This document shows, piece after piece, positions 10,824 to 22,544 of a DNA stretch of 64,000 nucleotides. This stretch comes from Apiotrichum sp. Y4204. Lineage: Eukaryota > Basidiomycota > Tremellomycetes > Trichosporonales > Trichosporonaceae. Location of the stretch: NCBI GenBank assembly GCA_025531455.1, contig JAMYHL010000031.1, positions 372,001-436,000 of the forward strand, given 5' to 3'. Each line of letters starts with the position of its first letter. The stretch's first letter is position 1. The notes beneath the pieces were generated by a model. That model was not told the DNA's origin. It did not search any database and saw nothing but the letters and a program-made list of their open reading frames with translations. The position numbers were made by a program, and so were the translations under genes.

Positions 10824-12124
10824 ATGTCTGCTGGTCTTCTTTCCCTCGTCAAGGTGAGTGCTCGTCGCTACTGCATCGGTCGCCGTCGCCATCATCGACG
10901 TCATCACCGTCATCATCCGCCACATTCACCTCAAATCACATCCACCATAAATCGACCCCCATCCAACCGATTTTCTTGCTTTCACAATGCATCGCTAACG
11001 TCTCGCAGCCCGGAGTTGTCTCGGGCAAGGAGTGCCGTACAGTTTTCGACCATGCCCGGGAGCACAAAGTGAGTGCATAGCGTTTTGAGGACTTGGGACG
11101 AAGAAAGAGGTGTGGGAGTGGTGGGCAGGTGGCAGTGTGAACGTGGCGTCTCCAGCCTGCCACAGTGGGCAGATTTGCATCCCCTGGGGATCTCTGCAGA
11201 GCTACAGACAGCTGTGATCATCAGGAGTGCCCTGCAGTTGCATGACTCGTACGAGCACTTTGTGCAGCAGCGGTATCAGCGATGACGGCGGTTGATCATT
11301 CAGTGGGGATTAGCCTCAGGGATCACCGGAGTGCCAAACCCGCTCTGCTGCGGTGAAAACAATCCGTCATAGCTGCATCCACGCTGCACCCCGCACCGTG
11401 TATGCTCTGCGCGCTGTCCGGAGTCCGCCCCAGAGCGACCCGCTGCGATGCTGGCAACGCTGCAGGCAACGCTGCTGCAACGCCGCACGGCTGATTCCCA
11501 CACCCTGCTCGCCCATACACCCAATTCGGGCCGTTTCCCACGTCCCCATGTGATATCACAGCTAACACCCGCAGTACGCCATCCCGGTATGTCCTGACCA
11601 GCCTTAATGTCTCTGCCCCATGCTGACCCGGTGTCTTTTGAAATCTAGGCCATTGTGAGTCACCGCCTGTTTTGGCCGAGCCGCCTTCAGCCCCTGACAT
11701 ACAGAACGTCACCTCGTCGTCGACCGTGAACGCCGCCCTCGAGGCCGCTCGCGACCAGAAGTCGCCCATCATCCTCCAGCTCTCGCAGGGTGGTGCCCAC
11801 TTCTTCGGCGGCAAGGGTCTCGCCAACGGCGCCGACCAGGCCGGCTCCATCGCCGGTGCCATCGCCGCCGCCCACTTCATCCGCTCCATTGCCCCCGCCT
11901 ACGGCATCCCCGTCATCCTCCACACCGACCACTGCGCCAAGAAGCTCCTCCCCTGGTTCGACGGCATGCTCGACGCCGACGAGGCCTACTTCAAGGAGCA
12001 CGGTGTCCCCCTCTTCTCCTCGCACATGCTCGACCTCTCGGAGGAGTCCAAGGAGGACAACATTGCCACCTGCGTCAAGTACTTCAAGCGCATGGCTCCC
12101 ATGGGCCAGTGGCTCGAGATGGAG

Positions 12125-12156
<32 letters not shown>

Positions 12157-12271
12157 CGACAACACTGGCGTCGACAACGCCTCGCTCTACACCCAGCCCG
12201 AGGACGTCTGGGACGTCTACCAGGCCCTCTCGCCCATCTCCCCCAACTTCTCCATCGCCGCCGCCTTCGGC

Positions 12272-12310
<39 letters not shown>

Positions 12311-12999
12311 TCGCCCGAGCTCCTCGAGAAGCACCAGGCCTACGCCGCCAAGCAGCTCAACCAGCCCGAGGGCTCCAAGCCCATGTGAGTACCTCTGGGG
12401 AGCAGGAGTGACGATTGTTTTGGAAAGGGGCTTGGTGGAAACAGTGGGATTAAAAACGTTGCCACAATGTGAAAACCATGTGGCACTGCCACATGCCACA
12501 CCTCCACTCTGCCACACCACCTTTCAACTCTCAACCTCGACATCCACCTCTGATGTTCATCTTCATTCCCACCGTCTCCACACTTCCACTCTCTTCTAGA
12601 CTGAACGAGAGCTTGCGGACATGCGTAGCATGCGTATGACACACGTGGAGACCCTTATTTTCACCCTGAAAATCGTCCAGACCGCTGACACCTCCCAGCT
12701 ACCTCGTCTTCCACGGTGGCTCCGGCTCGTCCGACAACGAGATCAAGACCGCCGTCGTCAACGGCGTCGTCAAGATGAACGTTGATACTGACACCCAATA
12801 CGCGTATCTTACCGGGGTTCGGGACTTCATCCAGAACAAGAAGGGCTACCTCCAGTCGCAGGTCGGCAACCCCGACGGCGAGGACAAGCCCAACAAGAAG
12901 TACTACGACCCCCGTGTCTGGATCCGCGAGGGCGAGAAGACCATGGGCAAGCGCGTTGGCGTCGCCAACGAGGACCTCGGCAACGTTGGCCGCTGCTAA
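10824..12999 (+). CDS. FBA1: Class II fructose-1,6-bisphosphate aldolase
   Basis: This zinc aldolase splits fructose-1,6-bisphosphate to dihydroxyacetone phosphate and glyceraldehyde-3-phosphate in cytosolic glycolysis and runs in reverse in gluconeogenesis. Six exons (10824-10853, 11009-11068, 11575-11586, 11649-11654, 11705-12384, 12699-12999) give 362 residues, normal length. Motifs include SQGGAHFFGGKG, the metal and catalytic site VILHTDHCAKKLLPW, EMEIGITGGEEDG, FGNVHGVYKPGNVKL, VFHGGSGSSDNEI and KMNVDTDTQYAYLTGVRDF. The exons coding YAIP (12 nt) and AI (6 nt) are micro-exons, needed to restore the HKYAIPAINVTSSS run. Intron 2 (506 nt) and intron 5 (314 nt) are unusually long. Codons are almost all C-ending, as expected for strong expression. 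Confidence 0.96.
11649..11654 (+). other. 6-nt micro-exon of FBA1 (codes Ala-Ile)
   Basis: GCCATT is flanked by a TAG acceptor (ending at 11648) and a GTGAGT donor (11655). With the 12-nt exon at 11575-11586 it restores the conserved YAIPAINVTSS sequence of class II aldolases. No other arrangement of nearby splice sites gave both conserved residues and frame. Confidence 0.8.
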
Positions 13000-14112
13000 A
13001 TGTTACGTGACATGTCGATAGGTTAAGTGATGCAAGCAGTCTCATGATGTCGTCGTGACGGGTGTGAGTGAGGGTGTCGTGGAAAGGTTGACGTGGCAGA
13101 TGGCGGATTTCTTCCGGTCTTCATTGGTCTGCACTGTGGCTTTGCCGCCTGGTGACTTCTGCAACGTCGCATGAACAACTAGCTGCACGCCAACGGAAGA
13201 GGGGACTAGGCGATGTCGAGAGGGATCGGTTGCGGAACAGTCAGTATGAGGTGGGATGTGCGATGGTAAGAGCCCACTTACGGTCTGCAGACAATTGTCT
13301 TCCAGAGGAACTTCCGTCGTGGCCTTGGCCATGTCCTGCATGCGGTCGGCCTCGAGATGATGGTCTACAGTAGTCACGAAAAGTCTTCACGCGACAGAGA
13401 TCGTTCTGCGGTGAGAATGCTTTCCCGCATCCATGTACCACTGAGTTACAGTTGCTCAGAGGCTCCTCTTGTGAAGGGGACGGGCTCCAAATGACACCCT
13501 GCTGTTCAGTTTGCATGCACAAGAGGTTCAAGAGGCGCCAGAAGAACAACCGCGTAAAGACTTTGATGTCTACTGTACATTTCACTGCTAAATGTTACAA
13601 TGCGCTTGAAGCCGCTGGGTTTTCTCCCGCCACACCTGGCTTGTCGGTGCCACAATCATCCGAACAAACTCTTACACCGCGCTGCACAAGCAGTTTTGCA
13701 GCTACGGGCTCAAACCTCTGGTAGGTTATGCATGTGCATGTTGAGTACGTTTTGAGATATTTTGTGCGAATTGATTGAATTTATTCGGCCTGCTGAGGCT
13801 TGTTTTCCACTTCATCCCCCACTACAAACGTTTCACTGCAACTGAAGGACTGCAGTACGTACCAGGGCCACTGATTACCCCATGGGGCGCACAGCGACAA
13901 AAACAAAGACAGCCCTGGGTGTAATGCCTTTGCAGACCGGGCGCGGGTATGAAGGGACGAGGGTGGGTGGGGGTGGCGAACGCATGGAGTGACGCGACAG
14001 AGGCCAGGGAGGCTAGGTGCTCATACTGGTGATCGCGAGGTCTTTGTCGTTGACCTCACACATTGCCAGAGCGGTTCCAGCAACTATTCACAACGCCTCA
14101 CACCCAACTACC
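13000..14112. other. Intergenic region after FBA1
   Basis: 1.1 kb with the FBA1 3' UTR and the upstream region of the next gene. No gene, RNA or mobile element was recognised. The short ORFs here carry no family motif. Confidence 0.4.
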
Positions 14113-14928
14113 ATGGAAACCTCTGACACCTCCGACTTTATCCGCCGGGGCCTGAGCAGCCCACTCCTGATTCCCACCGTTCTTTCCGGCAGCCCGTCCT
14201 CGACCACCTCGCTCTCGTCGGCGGAGGTCCCCGACTCAAGCGTCCACAGCGATATGACCGACAGCGAGTGGGACGGCAGCGACAACCCGCCAGGAATACA
14301 TGTGACCTCTTTCCAGATCCCGCTCGTCCTCGAACCCTGGCAGGTGGTGGAGTGTGAGACCATGATACACCGGTATCTCTACGAGACCTTCAGAGGTGAG
14401 TTCGGCGAAACGGACGCCACTGACCTCAGGGACGTGGGTATGCACCTGGGAATACAGCGGCATGGACACCGAATGCCAGGTGGAATGGAGCGAACCCCCG
14501 TCAGGCAAGGTCGAGGCGGCCTTGTCGGAGATTATCCACAGCTTCTTCCCGACCGAGTGAGTGCAATCTGATCTAGTGACGTCTTCAGTGATGGTAATTC
14601 ACATTCCTTCCCACACCCACGTCGAGCCATGGATCTCCGTCTCCGTCTTCGAACGATCGCCCCCTTGTCGCCTCGTCGCGCGCTTACTGACTCCAGTATC
14701 GTCATCACGCACATCGCGCCCCAACCAAGCGACAGCGGACACACGTCAGACACGGGCTCCAATCTCGACAGCGGCGGCACCCCAAGCGATGGCTACGTTT
14801 CTGCCAATTTCCAGTCCATTATGTCTGTAGACTCGTCGGAGGACTCGGGCGCGGATCTTTCGGGCGAGTCGGAGGACGAGGTTGATGACTGCGACTCAGG
14901 TGGGGAGCTCTCGGAGAATGGGATGTAG
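14113..14928 (+). CDS. Tandem-family protein 2 (unknown function)
   Basis: No known family. The Ser/Thr/Asp-rich N terminus (about 65 residues) is followed by the shared domain: FQIPLVLEPWQVVECETM, IHRYLYETFRG, then TWVCTWEYSGMDTECQVEW and GKVEAALSEIIHSFF, and an acidic Ser-rich tail ending DSGGELSENGM. Exons are 14113-14395 (phase-1 donor), 14430-14556 (phase-2 donor) and 14589-14928, giving 249 residues. An alternative acceptor at 14696 (CTGACTCCAG) keeps the same frame and removes a stretch that looks non-coding (about 36 residues), so the third exon may begin at 14697. DTECQV and EAAL..II.S are the parts most similar to the members at 16240 and 18446. Confidence 0.7.
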
Positions 14929-16239
14929 CTCCTCTATCACTAGACAGGTGCCGGCCCGCAACCGAGTGTGTGTACACAGAATACGCAGATTATATCGGAG
15001 ATGAATGCAGTGTATGTCGAGCGTGTGAAGAACGAGGATGCGCAAACGCCGTGGGCCGAGGCCACGGATCCGAGCTGCCGATCCATTGATAGTTATTCGG
15101 ATATCCATTGACCACCATGCATCAAGACCCGTCCCGCATGAGTAGCTCATAGCTGCAGAGATTATGGATCCTTGAAAGCGAGGCTGGGGATGGGGCGCGA
15201 CTAGCCATCGTGGGGGTTGGGCGCGCTTCCCACATAATTGTCGTGGAGTGGGAACATTCTCCAGCGACATGCTCCGGGACAAGCCAGGGGCGTGAGGCGA
15301 CGACGTTCGGCGGGGTCTCCGTTAACGAAACCGTGGAGCTCACAGGACTGGTGGTGCGCCGAGAAGCAACGACAGGTGGCATGCAGCGGCATGACGGATG
15401 GTTGATGTTGTGAGAAAGGCGTTCAGTGAATATGCCACACTGCCACACGGACCCACGCCCTCTTGTCCCTGGTCCAGAACAGTCCTTGTATCGCGCGTTC
15501 CTGATCGGATGACGATCTGCGATCAACACAACAACACCCGATCCTCCATCCGATCCATCCTCCAACTCCAGTCGTGTCGTCCAACATCGGTCATTCCCGG
15601 GCAGTACTCACGCGTCGCTGATTGACTTCTTACCGCTCCTTGCTCCTCGCTCCTCATTCCGCAGCGCGCGCCGCATCTAACAGCTCCCACGCTCCCATGC
15701 CCCAGGTACCTCGCACTCTCGCGGCGTCACTCGCGGGTCACAGATCATCATCCCCGAACGCCGCCCATCACGCCAAGCGCGCGGCGCACACAGCAACGAC
15801 CGCCGCGGCCAGTGCCGTTTCGCACGCCCCTCCGCTTTCACTGGCACGGGATCTGGTGGGGTGCAGCGGCGCACAGTAACGAGCCAGTCGCACTGCCCGA
15901 TTGACAATGTCGGATCATGCCATCCGCCGTCGTGGGTGAGGCGCGGCGCGATGATGGGGGACGGGCGCAGCGACGAGCGTGGATTTGACTGACAGTAGAT
16001 CATGGATTGCCCCAGTCTGACGAGCGGTAGGAAGCAACTAGGACTTTGCGAGCGAGGCCATTACTCCTCACGAGGGATAGCTGCAACTGCTCGCTGAGCC
16101 AGAACGGGTCTACGAAAGATATATAAACAACCCCTCTGGCGGTCTCCAAGTTCTTCACTAAGCTCCTCTTCTCTACATCTCTACTACTACTCCTCTCCGC
16201 GCAACAGCTCAACCAACCTCGCAAACCAACCAAGTTACA
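14929..16239. promoter_or_regulatory. Intergenic region and promoter of the 16240 gene
   Basis: 1.3 kb. The distal part is plain. The proximal part has a strong TATA box (TATATAAA, 16120-16127) 113 bp before the ATG, then a C/T-rich leader rich in CTACTACTC and AACCAACC, as in highly expressed fungal genes. Confidence 0.6.
16120..16127 (+). promoter_or_regulatory. TATA box of the 16240 gene
   Basis: A perfect TATATAAA lies 113 bp upstream of the ATG and is followed by a pyrimidine-rich leader. The position is appropriate for a fungal TATA box with a transcription start some tens of bases downstream. Confidence 0.7.
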
Positions 16240-17648
16240 ATGGTGAGTCTCGGGTTTCATCAATCCTCTCCTGTCCTCCCTCGTCTTCGCGATCACCTCA
16301 GACTTGATCACCATCACTTCTCCTTTCTCGCTGCCTTGGCAGCTCTACTTCTTACTCCTCGCTTCACCTCTTCTCGCCCTCTTTCTATGCCTCCCCTGCA
16401 CTTCTGCTGTGCTAACCCCAGCTCGCCCAGATCCAGAACCCCGTCTCGGTCTTCCGCTTCAACAAGGTCCTCACGGCTGACCAGGTCCTCGGCACCCAGG
16501 AGTTTGTTGTCGACCATCTTCTCAACACCCTCCAGGGCCGTGAGTACTGCTACCAACTCTATATCGACAGCAGCTAACGATCACAGAGAACTGGGCTCTT
16601 CACTGGAACCCCGCCGTTGATGCCACCGAGTGCCAGATCCTCTTCCCCATGATCCCCGACCGCATGACCCACATTCGTCCCATTGCCAACTTCTTCCAGC
16701 AGCACTTTATGGAGGAGTGAGTTCTGATCTGACCTTTGCCCTACTGACACTAGCCCCTCGGTCATCTACCGCCCCCGCAACGAGTTCATCGACCTCCTTC
16801 GCACCTACGACATGAACCGCTGCGTCGAGACCGGCGGCTGGGGCATGACTGTCATGTCTCGCCTCAACAACATTCTCGGCAAGGACATCACCGAGGTCCG
16901 CACCAAGATCGTCACCCCCACCGAGGTCATCTACAAGTACATCACCCGCGAGGCTCCCCTCATGGGCCAGGTTGGCCAGCTCGGCCAGCTTGGCCACTCC
17001 GTTGTCTCCCCCCTCGGCTCTTCGCTCGCCAACCCCATTACCCCTCTTGGTCTTGGCCACGAGCTCTACCGTGACTACCCCCACCCCATGTTCGCCAACA
17101 TGCCCCACCACCTTGTGCGCGGCTTCCGCAACCTCCTCGTCAACAACATGACCAACCTCTCCCCCGTCGGCCTCACCGCCCCCATTGGCCTCGCCGTCGG
17201 TGGCTCGCCCCTCGCTGACTGGGGCCTTCTCTCCCAGTGCCTCACCTCCAACCAGTTCGACTCGCTCGACGAGCAGGAGCGTCTCCACATGCTCCGCTAC
17301 ATGACCAACATGGGCTTCCCCTACCAGGCTCTCCTCGGCACCCAGGGCGAGCGCGTCACCCGCAACAGCATTGACCGTGTTGTCATCGACAAGCCTGCCC
17401 AGCTCGTCTCCCAGGGCTTCAACCAGGCCGTCTGCCAGACCCTCAACCCCGCGGCCGCTGCCGTCTGCGAGAAGCAGACCACCTCGGTCCAGGTCTCCCA
17501 GCAGCCCAACATCCAGACCTCGGTCGTCCCCAACATGACCACCATGGTCCCCAACGTCATGGGCAATGTCATGGGCCACTCCCTCGGCTCGCCTATCCTC
17601 ACCACCCCCATGATGCCGGCCGCCATCTTCAAGAAGACTGTCTGCTAA
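16240..17648 (+). CDS. Tandem-family protein 3, probably very highly expressed (unknown function)
   Basis: Not recognised. The exons are 16240-16242 (only ATG, followed at once by GTGAGT), 16422-16539, 16587-16716 and 16754-17648, giving 381 residues. Acceptor 16430 instead of 16421 would drop LAQ. Residues about 9-80 are the family domain: VFRFNKVLTADQVLGTQEFV, VDHLLNTLQG, WALHWNPAVDATECQILF and IRPIANFFQQHF. The remaining 290 residues are unique to this member: a region with RCVETGGWGMTVMSRLNN and YKYITREAPLMGQ, and a Met/Asn/Val/Gln-rich C terminus ending FKKTVC. No signal peptide or membrane segment is seen. Codon use is almost exclusively C-ending, like FBA1, and a TATA box precedes the gene, so strong expression is inferred. 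Intron phases are 0, 1 and 2, as in its neighbours. Confidence 0.85.
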
Positions 17649-18445
17649 TCCCCTAGCCAGTCTCCAGCCCCATCTCAATGCCCCGTGCCCCGTGCTCTAC
17701 AGCCAGCGAGGCTCATTGCGTGAGAGAAGTTTCATAAAGTAGTAAGGGATGTAACACTGTGCATTTCATAAAAACAAGTTGCGTTGCTTGGGCTCTCTCC
17801 ACTAGTACTTCTGACCACTCACTCACTTGACCACCTCCCATTCCCAATCCCACAGGGTCTGCTCATCTCTGGACACAATCATCAGTCTCAACTCCCTTGG
17901 CGGCAACTCGACAAGGACAGCTTCCTCACAAGCCTGCTCAATCTACTGTCGGACTTTGAACCCCCTGCTAAGACGCTCAACGGGTTCTTCTATCTTCATT
18001 CAGAGATTACCAATTACTAGAGCTTACCCCAGCCCTCTATATAGAGTCAAGAACAACTTCTCACTCCGTTAATGACAGCATTCCTTCACCTCCTTTCTAC
18101 TGGGGTCGGAATCAACACGAGCTAAGACCTGTAGGCTCTATTGACGTCAACAAACAGCCAAAGCCCAAAGCTACCATAATAGGCGGCGGACCGTGCCACA
18201 CCTTACCTTGCACTCAACGGAGGTACGAGGGGCACGGTCCCCCGCCTGGCGTCCTTTTCTGGGCGGCGCCGCGACACAACGCGTCTGAGGCGTCCACCGC
18301 GGTCCGAATCCCGGATAGCGAAAGGAGTCGGGAGAGGTATGTTCATACAGCTTGTCGTTCCCCGCGTGTTGGTCGTTGCAATGCGAGCGATCTACATAAA
18401 CCCCAAGCCCTGCGAGTTCCCTCGGGCTTCCCCACTCAACTGACA
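17649..18445. other. Intergenic region between family genes 3 and 4
   Basis: About 0.8 kb. Short ORFs at 17784 and 17827 have no conserved features. No RNA gene was identified. Confidence 0.4.
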
Positions 18446-19015
18446 ATGACTGCGCCGCTTAAGAGCATTCTCCGCATACCCACTGGCATGGACCAGTACA
18501 TTGCACTGCTTAGTCTCGAGAGCATCGTGCGCCAGCGTCTGAACAAGCTCCTTGGTGGTGGTGAGTCATCAGAACGTGGGTAGGGTAAGGGGCCCCTTCA
18601 AGCCCATCCCCTACACGAGACGAGCTGCTGACCTCAGAGAAATCACACTTGGGATGGGAGTATGCCGAGCACCACACAAGCGTCTACGTGTTCACCCTGT
18701 CGAAGCGGTACACGAAGAATATCGAGGCTGCACTGGTGCACATCATAAGGAGTTACCTCGGCACCACGTGAGTACCAGTGCCTTTCTTTCTCTAAGATTA
18801 GAACCCAAGTCGTCTTCAGCGCCGCACTCTCCGCTTCCCCTGTGATATCCTCTACTTCAAACGCCACAACAGCCCGCCAGCGCCATTCCTCGGCATATGC
18901 GCTGAAGATCCCCACTCCCCGCAGGTTCCCCGTTCCGCCTCATCCTGGGCAACTCGTGCTTGCGCCCGCGACCGGGTATGGCGGCGTGCTCATGCCGCTT
19001 CAGCAGAATGTGTGA
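18446..19015 (+). CDS. Tandem-family protein 4 (unknown function)
   Basis: The smallest member, found by splicing; no single ORF shows it. Exons 18446-18560 (phase-1 donor GTGAGT), 18638-18767 (phase-2 donor GTGAGT) and 18820-19015 give 146 residues in frame. The domain reads PLKSILRIPTGMDQYIALLS, LESIVRQRLNKLLGG, LGWEYAEHHTSVYVFTLS and KNIEAALVHIIRSYL. The tail is Ser/Pro-rich and ends GVLMPLQQNV; the member at 21541 has a similar CPLQQ after its domain. The third exon could contain a further intron (an acceptor-like CCCCGCAG near 18924), which I could not decide. No known family. Confidence 0.7.
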
Positions 19016-21540
19016 GATCAGAGACGGAGAGTACATACATAGACGGGCTGCGTAATGGATACGGGCATAGATCAGTGAACGTGGACAAGTTCTCAAGTGC
19101 CACTTTCGGCATCGTCGGGTGCAGGTTGCACGTGTGGCCGGCCACCAGTCAAACGATGCCAAACAAGCGCACAGCACCAGAACACAAGGTGACCTCAAAC
19201 GAGCAATCTTCCAATCGCACTGACCACAATCTCACAAAGGCCACTAACAAGAAACAGTATCCAAAGGGAGGCCCCACTTCTCTGTCAAGCAGATCCCGGA
19301 GCAAGCCTTCTCCGCGGCAGATGTGGCTGAGACACCCGGCGCAAGTTCGAATCCTTCGGCACCGGTCCGAAAGTGCACAAGGTGAAACATGCACTGCAAA
19401 CGGCAGGGAGTTTGTGTGTTCGGCGTGTCGCATGCCTGGGGCTGGCTCTCGGGTGAAGTGAGAATTTTGCCTGGAGAGCTTCTTACCCCAATCGGCCGAC
19501 TCGCATACCACAGAGCCACCCACGTAACTCTTCTGCTGATGGCGGTGGCGCACATGTGTGTTCCGACGGCGGGCCTGTGCGAGTGATGAAATAGCGGCTG
19601 ACAGAGACTGTTTGCGTTTTGCTTGGCCTGGCTTGAAATGCTGCGTGTTTCCCATTACAGCAGGCCGTGGGGGAGGATCCAGACAGCTGACGGCTGTCGA
19701 CAGTAGTGCAGTTTGTAACCGACAACGACAAGACTCATGTTCCTCCAGGGTGTGGGACCCCGTAGACATCGGAGAGCCGCAGTTATTCATGGCTTGCCCT
19801 GGGACTACTGGCGATCGATCAATGTTCGACCAGCATCGCCGATAGCTGAGGCCTTGTCAGGTGCCGCCGGTTTGCAGGTAACGGATGTGTGGGGTACATC
19901 GTATCCAGTCTGATCATGTTCGTTTCATGCACACACGCTTGTCGAACAAGTCGCCGCGTCATACCTGTTTGAAAGTCCAATCAAAGAATCAACGGTCGAG
20001 GCCCTCAGATGTCTCGAGAGCCCGCGGAGGTGCGGAACGATTGCAGGTAAGAATGGCCTCACGTAAGAATGCCTCAGAGAATGAAAGCGCAGACTTGCAG
20101 GTTCCCAGCACCGGTTCGGTACTGATACTGCCGGTGCTGTCGGCGTCCGAGGGACGTGTTTGGTCGGTGCTGTGTGCTGTGGCGTGTGTGTTGTACACGG
20201 GAGGGAGAGCATGTTCCACAGTGAAGGGTGCCTGAGGAACTCATTCCTCCAACATTTTACGGTCCATTGCCATCTATTCAGTAGCCCTCCCTGCGACGTG
20301 ATCCGGATGTGGCTCGTTCAACGCTCAGTACCATTGCTGTGTCGCCGCTCGTGCCCCCGACCTTTGGCCGCCAACGTTATCCTCCAACCTGTCCACGACT
20401 TCGCCGTGTCTGTGCTGCCGTGTATCGAAAGCCTGATCGCACTCTGCACTCCGGAATTCGTATTTCCCGGAGAGCGTGGCGCGCACATGACGCACCTAGG
20501 GAGCAGGGCATGAAGGGAGTCAAGGAAGTCACCCTGCTGGTTTTGTCCATCGAGGCTGAAGTCAACACACAGTGGTGAGCGTGCAGAACTGACTGTGCAC
20601 GCAGTTTACAGTGAAGGTGTCTGCCCACGCACGTCGATTGACGCGCAGCTTCTGCTTTGGGCTTGTGTTCACCCACGAGTCTGGCAGGTGGGTCTCGGAT
20701 GAGAATGGAACTGAGAGGTAGGTACCAGCAGCGTTCGCGCCTCCTGTGTTCCATTCCAGAAGCCTGGAGGCCACCACTCGTCCGTACATACACCGCCACC
20801 CAACATTGTGAATGTCTCTTCATTCCCTCCGCGCCATTCTCCCCTTCCTTCATGTCGACTCCCCCTAACCAAGGCGACACAACACACACGGTGGCGCTGT
20901 CAACATTGAAAATCAGAAACAGACATGAACCAGCTTTGGGCTACGAGGAGGGTCGGCTGCGTGCCTGAGTCTCCATCGAGTGTTGCAGTGTTAGTCCGTG
21001 ATCCATGGATTCGAGAGCATGGCTCTGCCCCTGCTCGAGAACCCGAACCCACTGACTCGCAACTGGGCAACTGTGCTACTGATCGCTCCTGAAATTCCTG
21101 TAACTGGATTACTACTGTACACCTGACACATGACGAGAAGACGCCACGCCAGTCGCCTCGCCATGGGTACCACGGTTTGAGCCGTACATTGCAGCTGTCC
21201 ACGGCCTACCTTGGCCTTCCCAGGTCCACGATCACTCAGCTTTGTGTGTCGCACCATGTCACACATACCGCTGCACGTCCAAGGGTAGCGACTGGCCCCC
21301 GCATCATGGCTGCTCGTGTCCTCGATACTTAATGTCCGCGAGAGATACCCAACCAGAGCCCCGTCACGGTGACCTCACTTTTACGCGGTTGGCTCGCGAG
21401 TCGCACTTCCAGCCTTGGTTTAACCTGCCCTCATGACCTCCATGCTCGGCCTCTCACTATCGGCAACGGCGACGGGGACAGCAATGCCTGATCCGCTGCT
21501 TCATCCGGCTGCTCATCACCCACTTCCTCCGCCCTCTACG
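19016..21540. other. Gene-poor interval between family genes 4 and 5
   Basis: 2.5 kb without a gene I can support. ORFs up to 213 codons occur (for example minus 19149-19790) but are Cys/Arg/Ser-rich, lack motifs and are typical of GC-rich chance frames. A B-box-like AGTTCGAATCC occurs near 19346, but no tRNA fold was found around it. Confidence 0.4.
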
Positions 21541-22544
21541 ATGGCACACTACGGCCCAACCCCAAACTCCCGCATCGTCTCCAGCTTCGACATCAACCCG
21601 ACGCGCAACGAGCTCTTCTTCGACCTCGTACGCCCCCGCCCCGACAGCCACTGACGGCAGCACGTGCTCTTCAACGTCGCCGAGCGCCTGTCCAACTGGC
21701 AGCTCGATTACACGCTCTGCAGCCTGCGACAGTATCTTGAGAACAAGCGGCGCGGCGCCGCGGACCGTGAGTGATCACCACATTAAACTGAGCTGAAAGT
21801 AGCGTTCAGGTGCCGCGTCACGGCCATTGAACAGGAAACGGCTGTGGGGATGCAGACCGAGTTCTGGATCACCACCAGTCGGTGGACTTGGACCAAGGCC
21901 TGCGATGAGGAAGTCAAGGACGTGCTGGCCCTCTTCCTTCCCATCCAGAGGTGAGTTTAGGGGAAGCGGGGGGCAGCTACCGGCACATCCTACAATGTGA
22001 CGCGCCGGGATACCTCTGATTTTGTGACGTGACTGACGCCAGCTCGGACATCAGCGTGTTGGGGTGGAACGTCCCCGCCGCCCTATGCCCCCTCCAGCAG
22101 GCGGTGGAGGAGATAGAGCTGCCCTCCCCGCTCCCGTCCCCGCCCGTCTCGCCACTAGAGGCACCGAGTCTCAAGGGCGACAAGTTCAGCAACTTTATCA
22201 TCGACGCGCTCGTCGCGTCCTGGGCGGAAATCCCGTCCCCAGGAGGCAACTCCTACTCGCCCCTCTCGTTTCTCGGCGACGACGGAGAGGTGTCCCCCAT
22301 CTCGACGCCGGACACCTCGCCCGAGTCGTCGCTGCAGTCTTACGCGACGACGCCAGAGTCGTCATTCGAAACTTCACCCGAGGACTACTACACCCCATCA
22401 GACGTCTACCGCTCGCCGTCCCCTGTAAACACCTACAGGCTCCCAGCCTGGCCCGAATGCGGGATCTCCATCTCGCGCGCCATCCCCCTCCCCTTCATTC
22501 CTGAGTCCCCCACCTGGACACCACTTACGCCGCACTCTGCCTAG
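21541..22544 (+). CDS. Tandem-family protein 5 (unknown function)
   Basis: Exons 21541-21627 (phase-0 donor GTACGC), 21661-21766 (phase-1 donor GTGAGT), 21803-21950 (phase-2 donor) and 22043-22544 give 280 residues. The domain reads HVLFNVAERLSNWQLDYTL, LRQYLENKRRG, then QTEFWITTSRWTW and DEEVKDVLALFLP. After it comes ISVLGWNVPAALCPLQQ and a Ser/Pro/Asp-rich, low-complexity tail of about 150 residues ending in TPHSA. The first intron has an in-frame stop, so splicing is required. In-frame ATGs lie upstream (21433, 21442), but the one at 21541 has the better context (A at -3, G at +4). No known family. Acceptor 21802 was chosen because it alone keeps frame with a YAG. Confidence 0.7.

Noticed and set aside
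11687..12520. 277-codon minus-strand ORF across the aldolase gene
   Set aside because: It is the antisense shadow of strongly C-ending codons, mainly Gly/Val/Leu/Glu/Asp, and has no independent motif.
13580..13600. CTGCTAAATGTTAC repeated after the FBA1 stop and near 13584
   Set aside because: A 14-base match is expected by chance in a window of this size, and flanking sequence does not match.
16707..17678. 323-codon minus-strand ORF across the 16240 gene
   Set aside because: Same effect of codon bias; Gly/Glu/Val/His-rich, no domain.
19300..19375. tRNA-like A and B boxes (TGTGGCTGAGAC and AGTTCGAATCC)
   Set aside because: The distance between the boxes leaves no room for an anticodon arm, and the acceptor and T stems do not pair.
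19149..19790. 213-codon minus-strand ORF between family genes 4 and 5
   Set aside because: Cys/Ser/Arg-rich chance frame without splice signals or conserved features.
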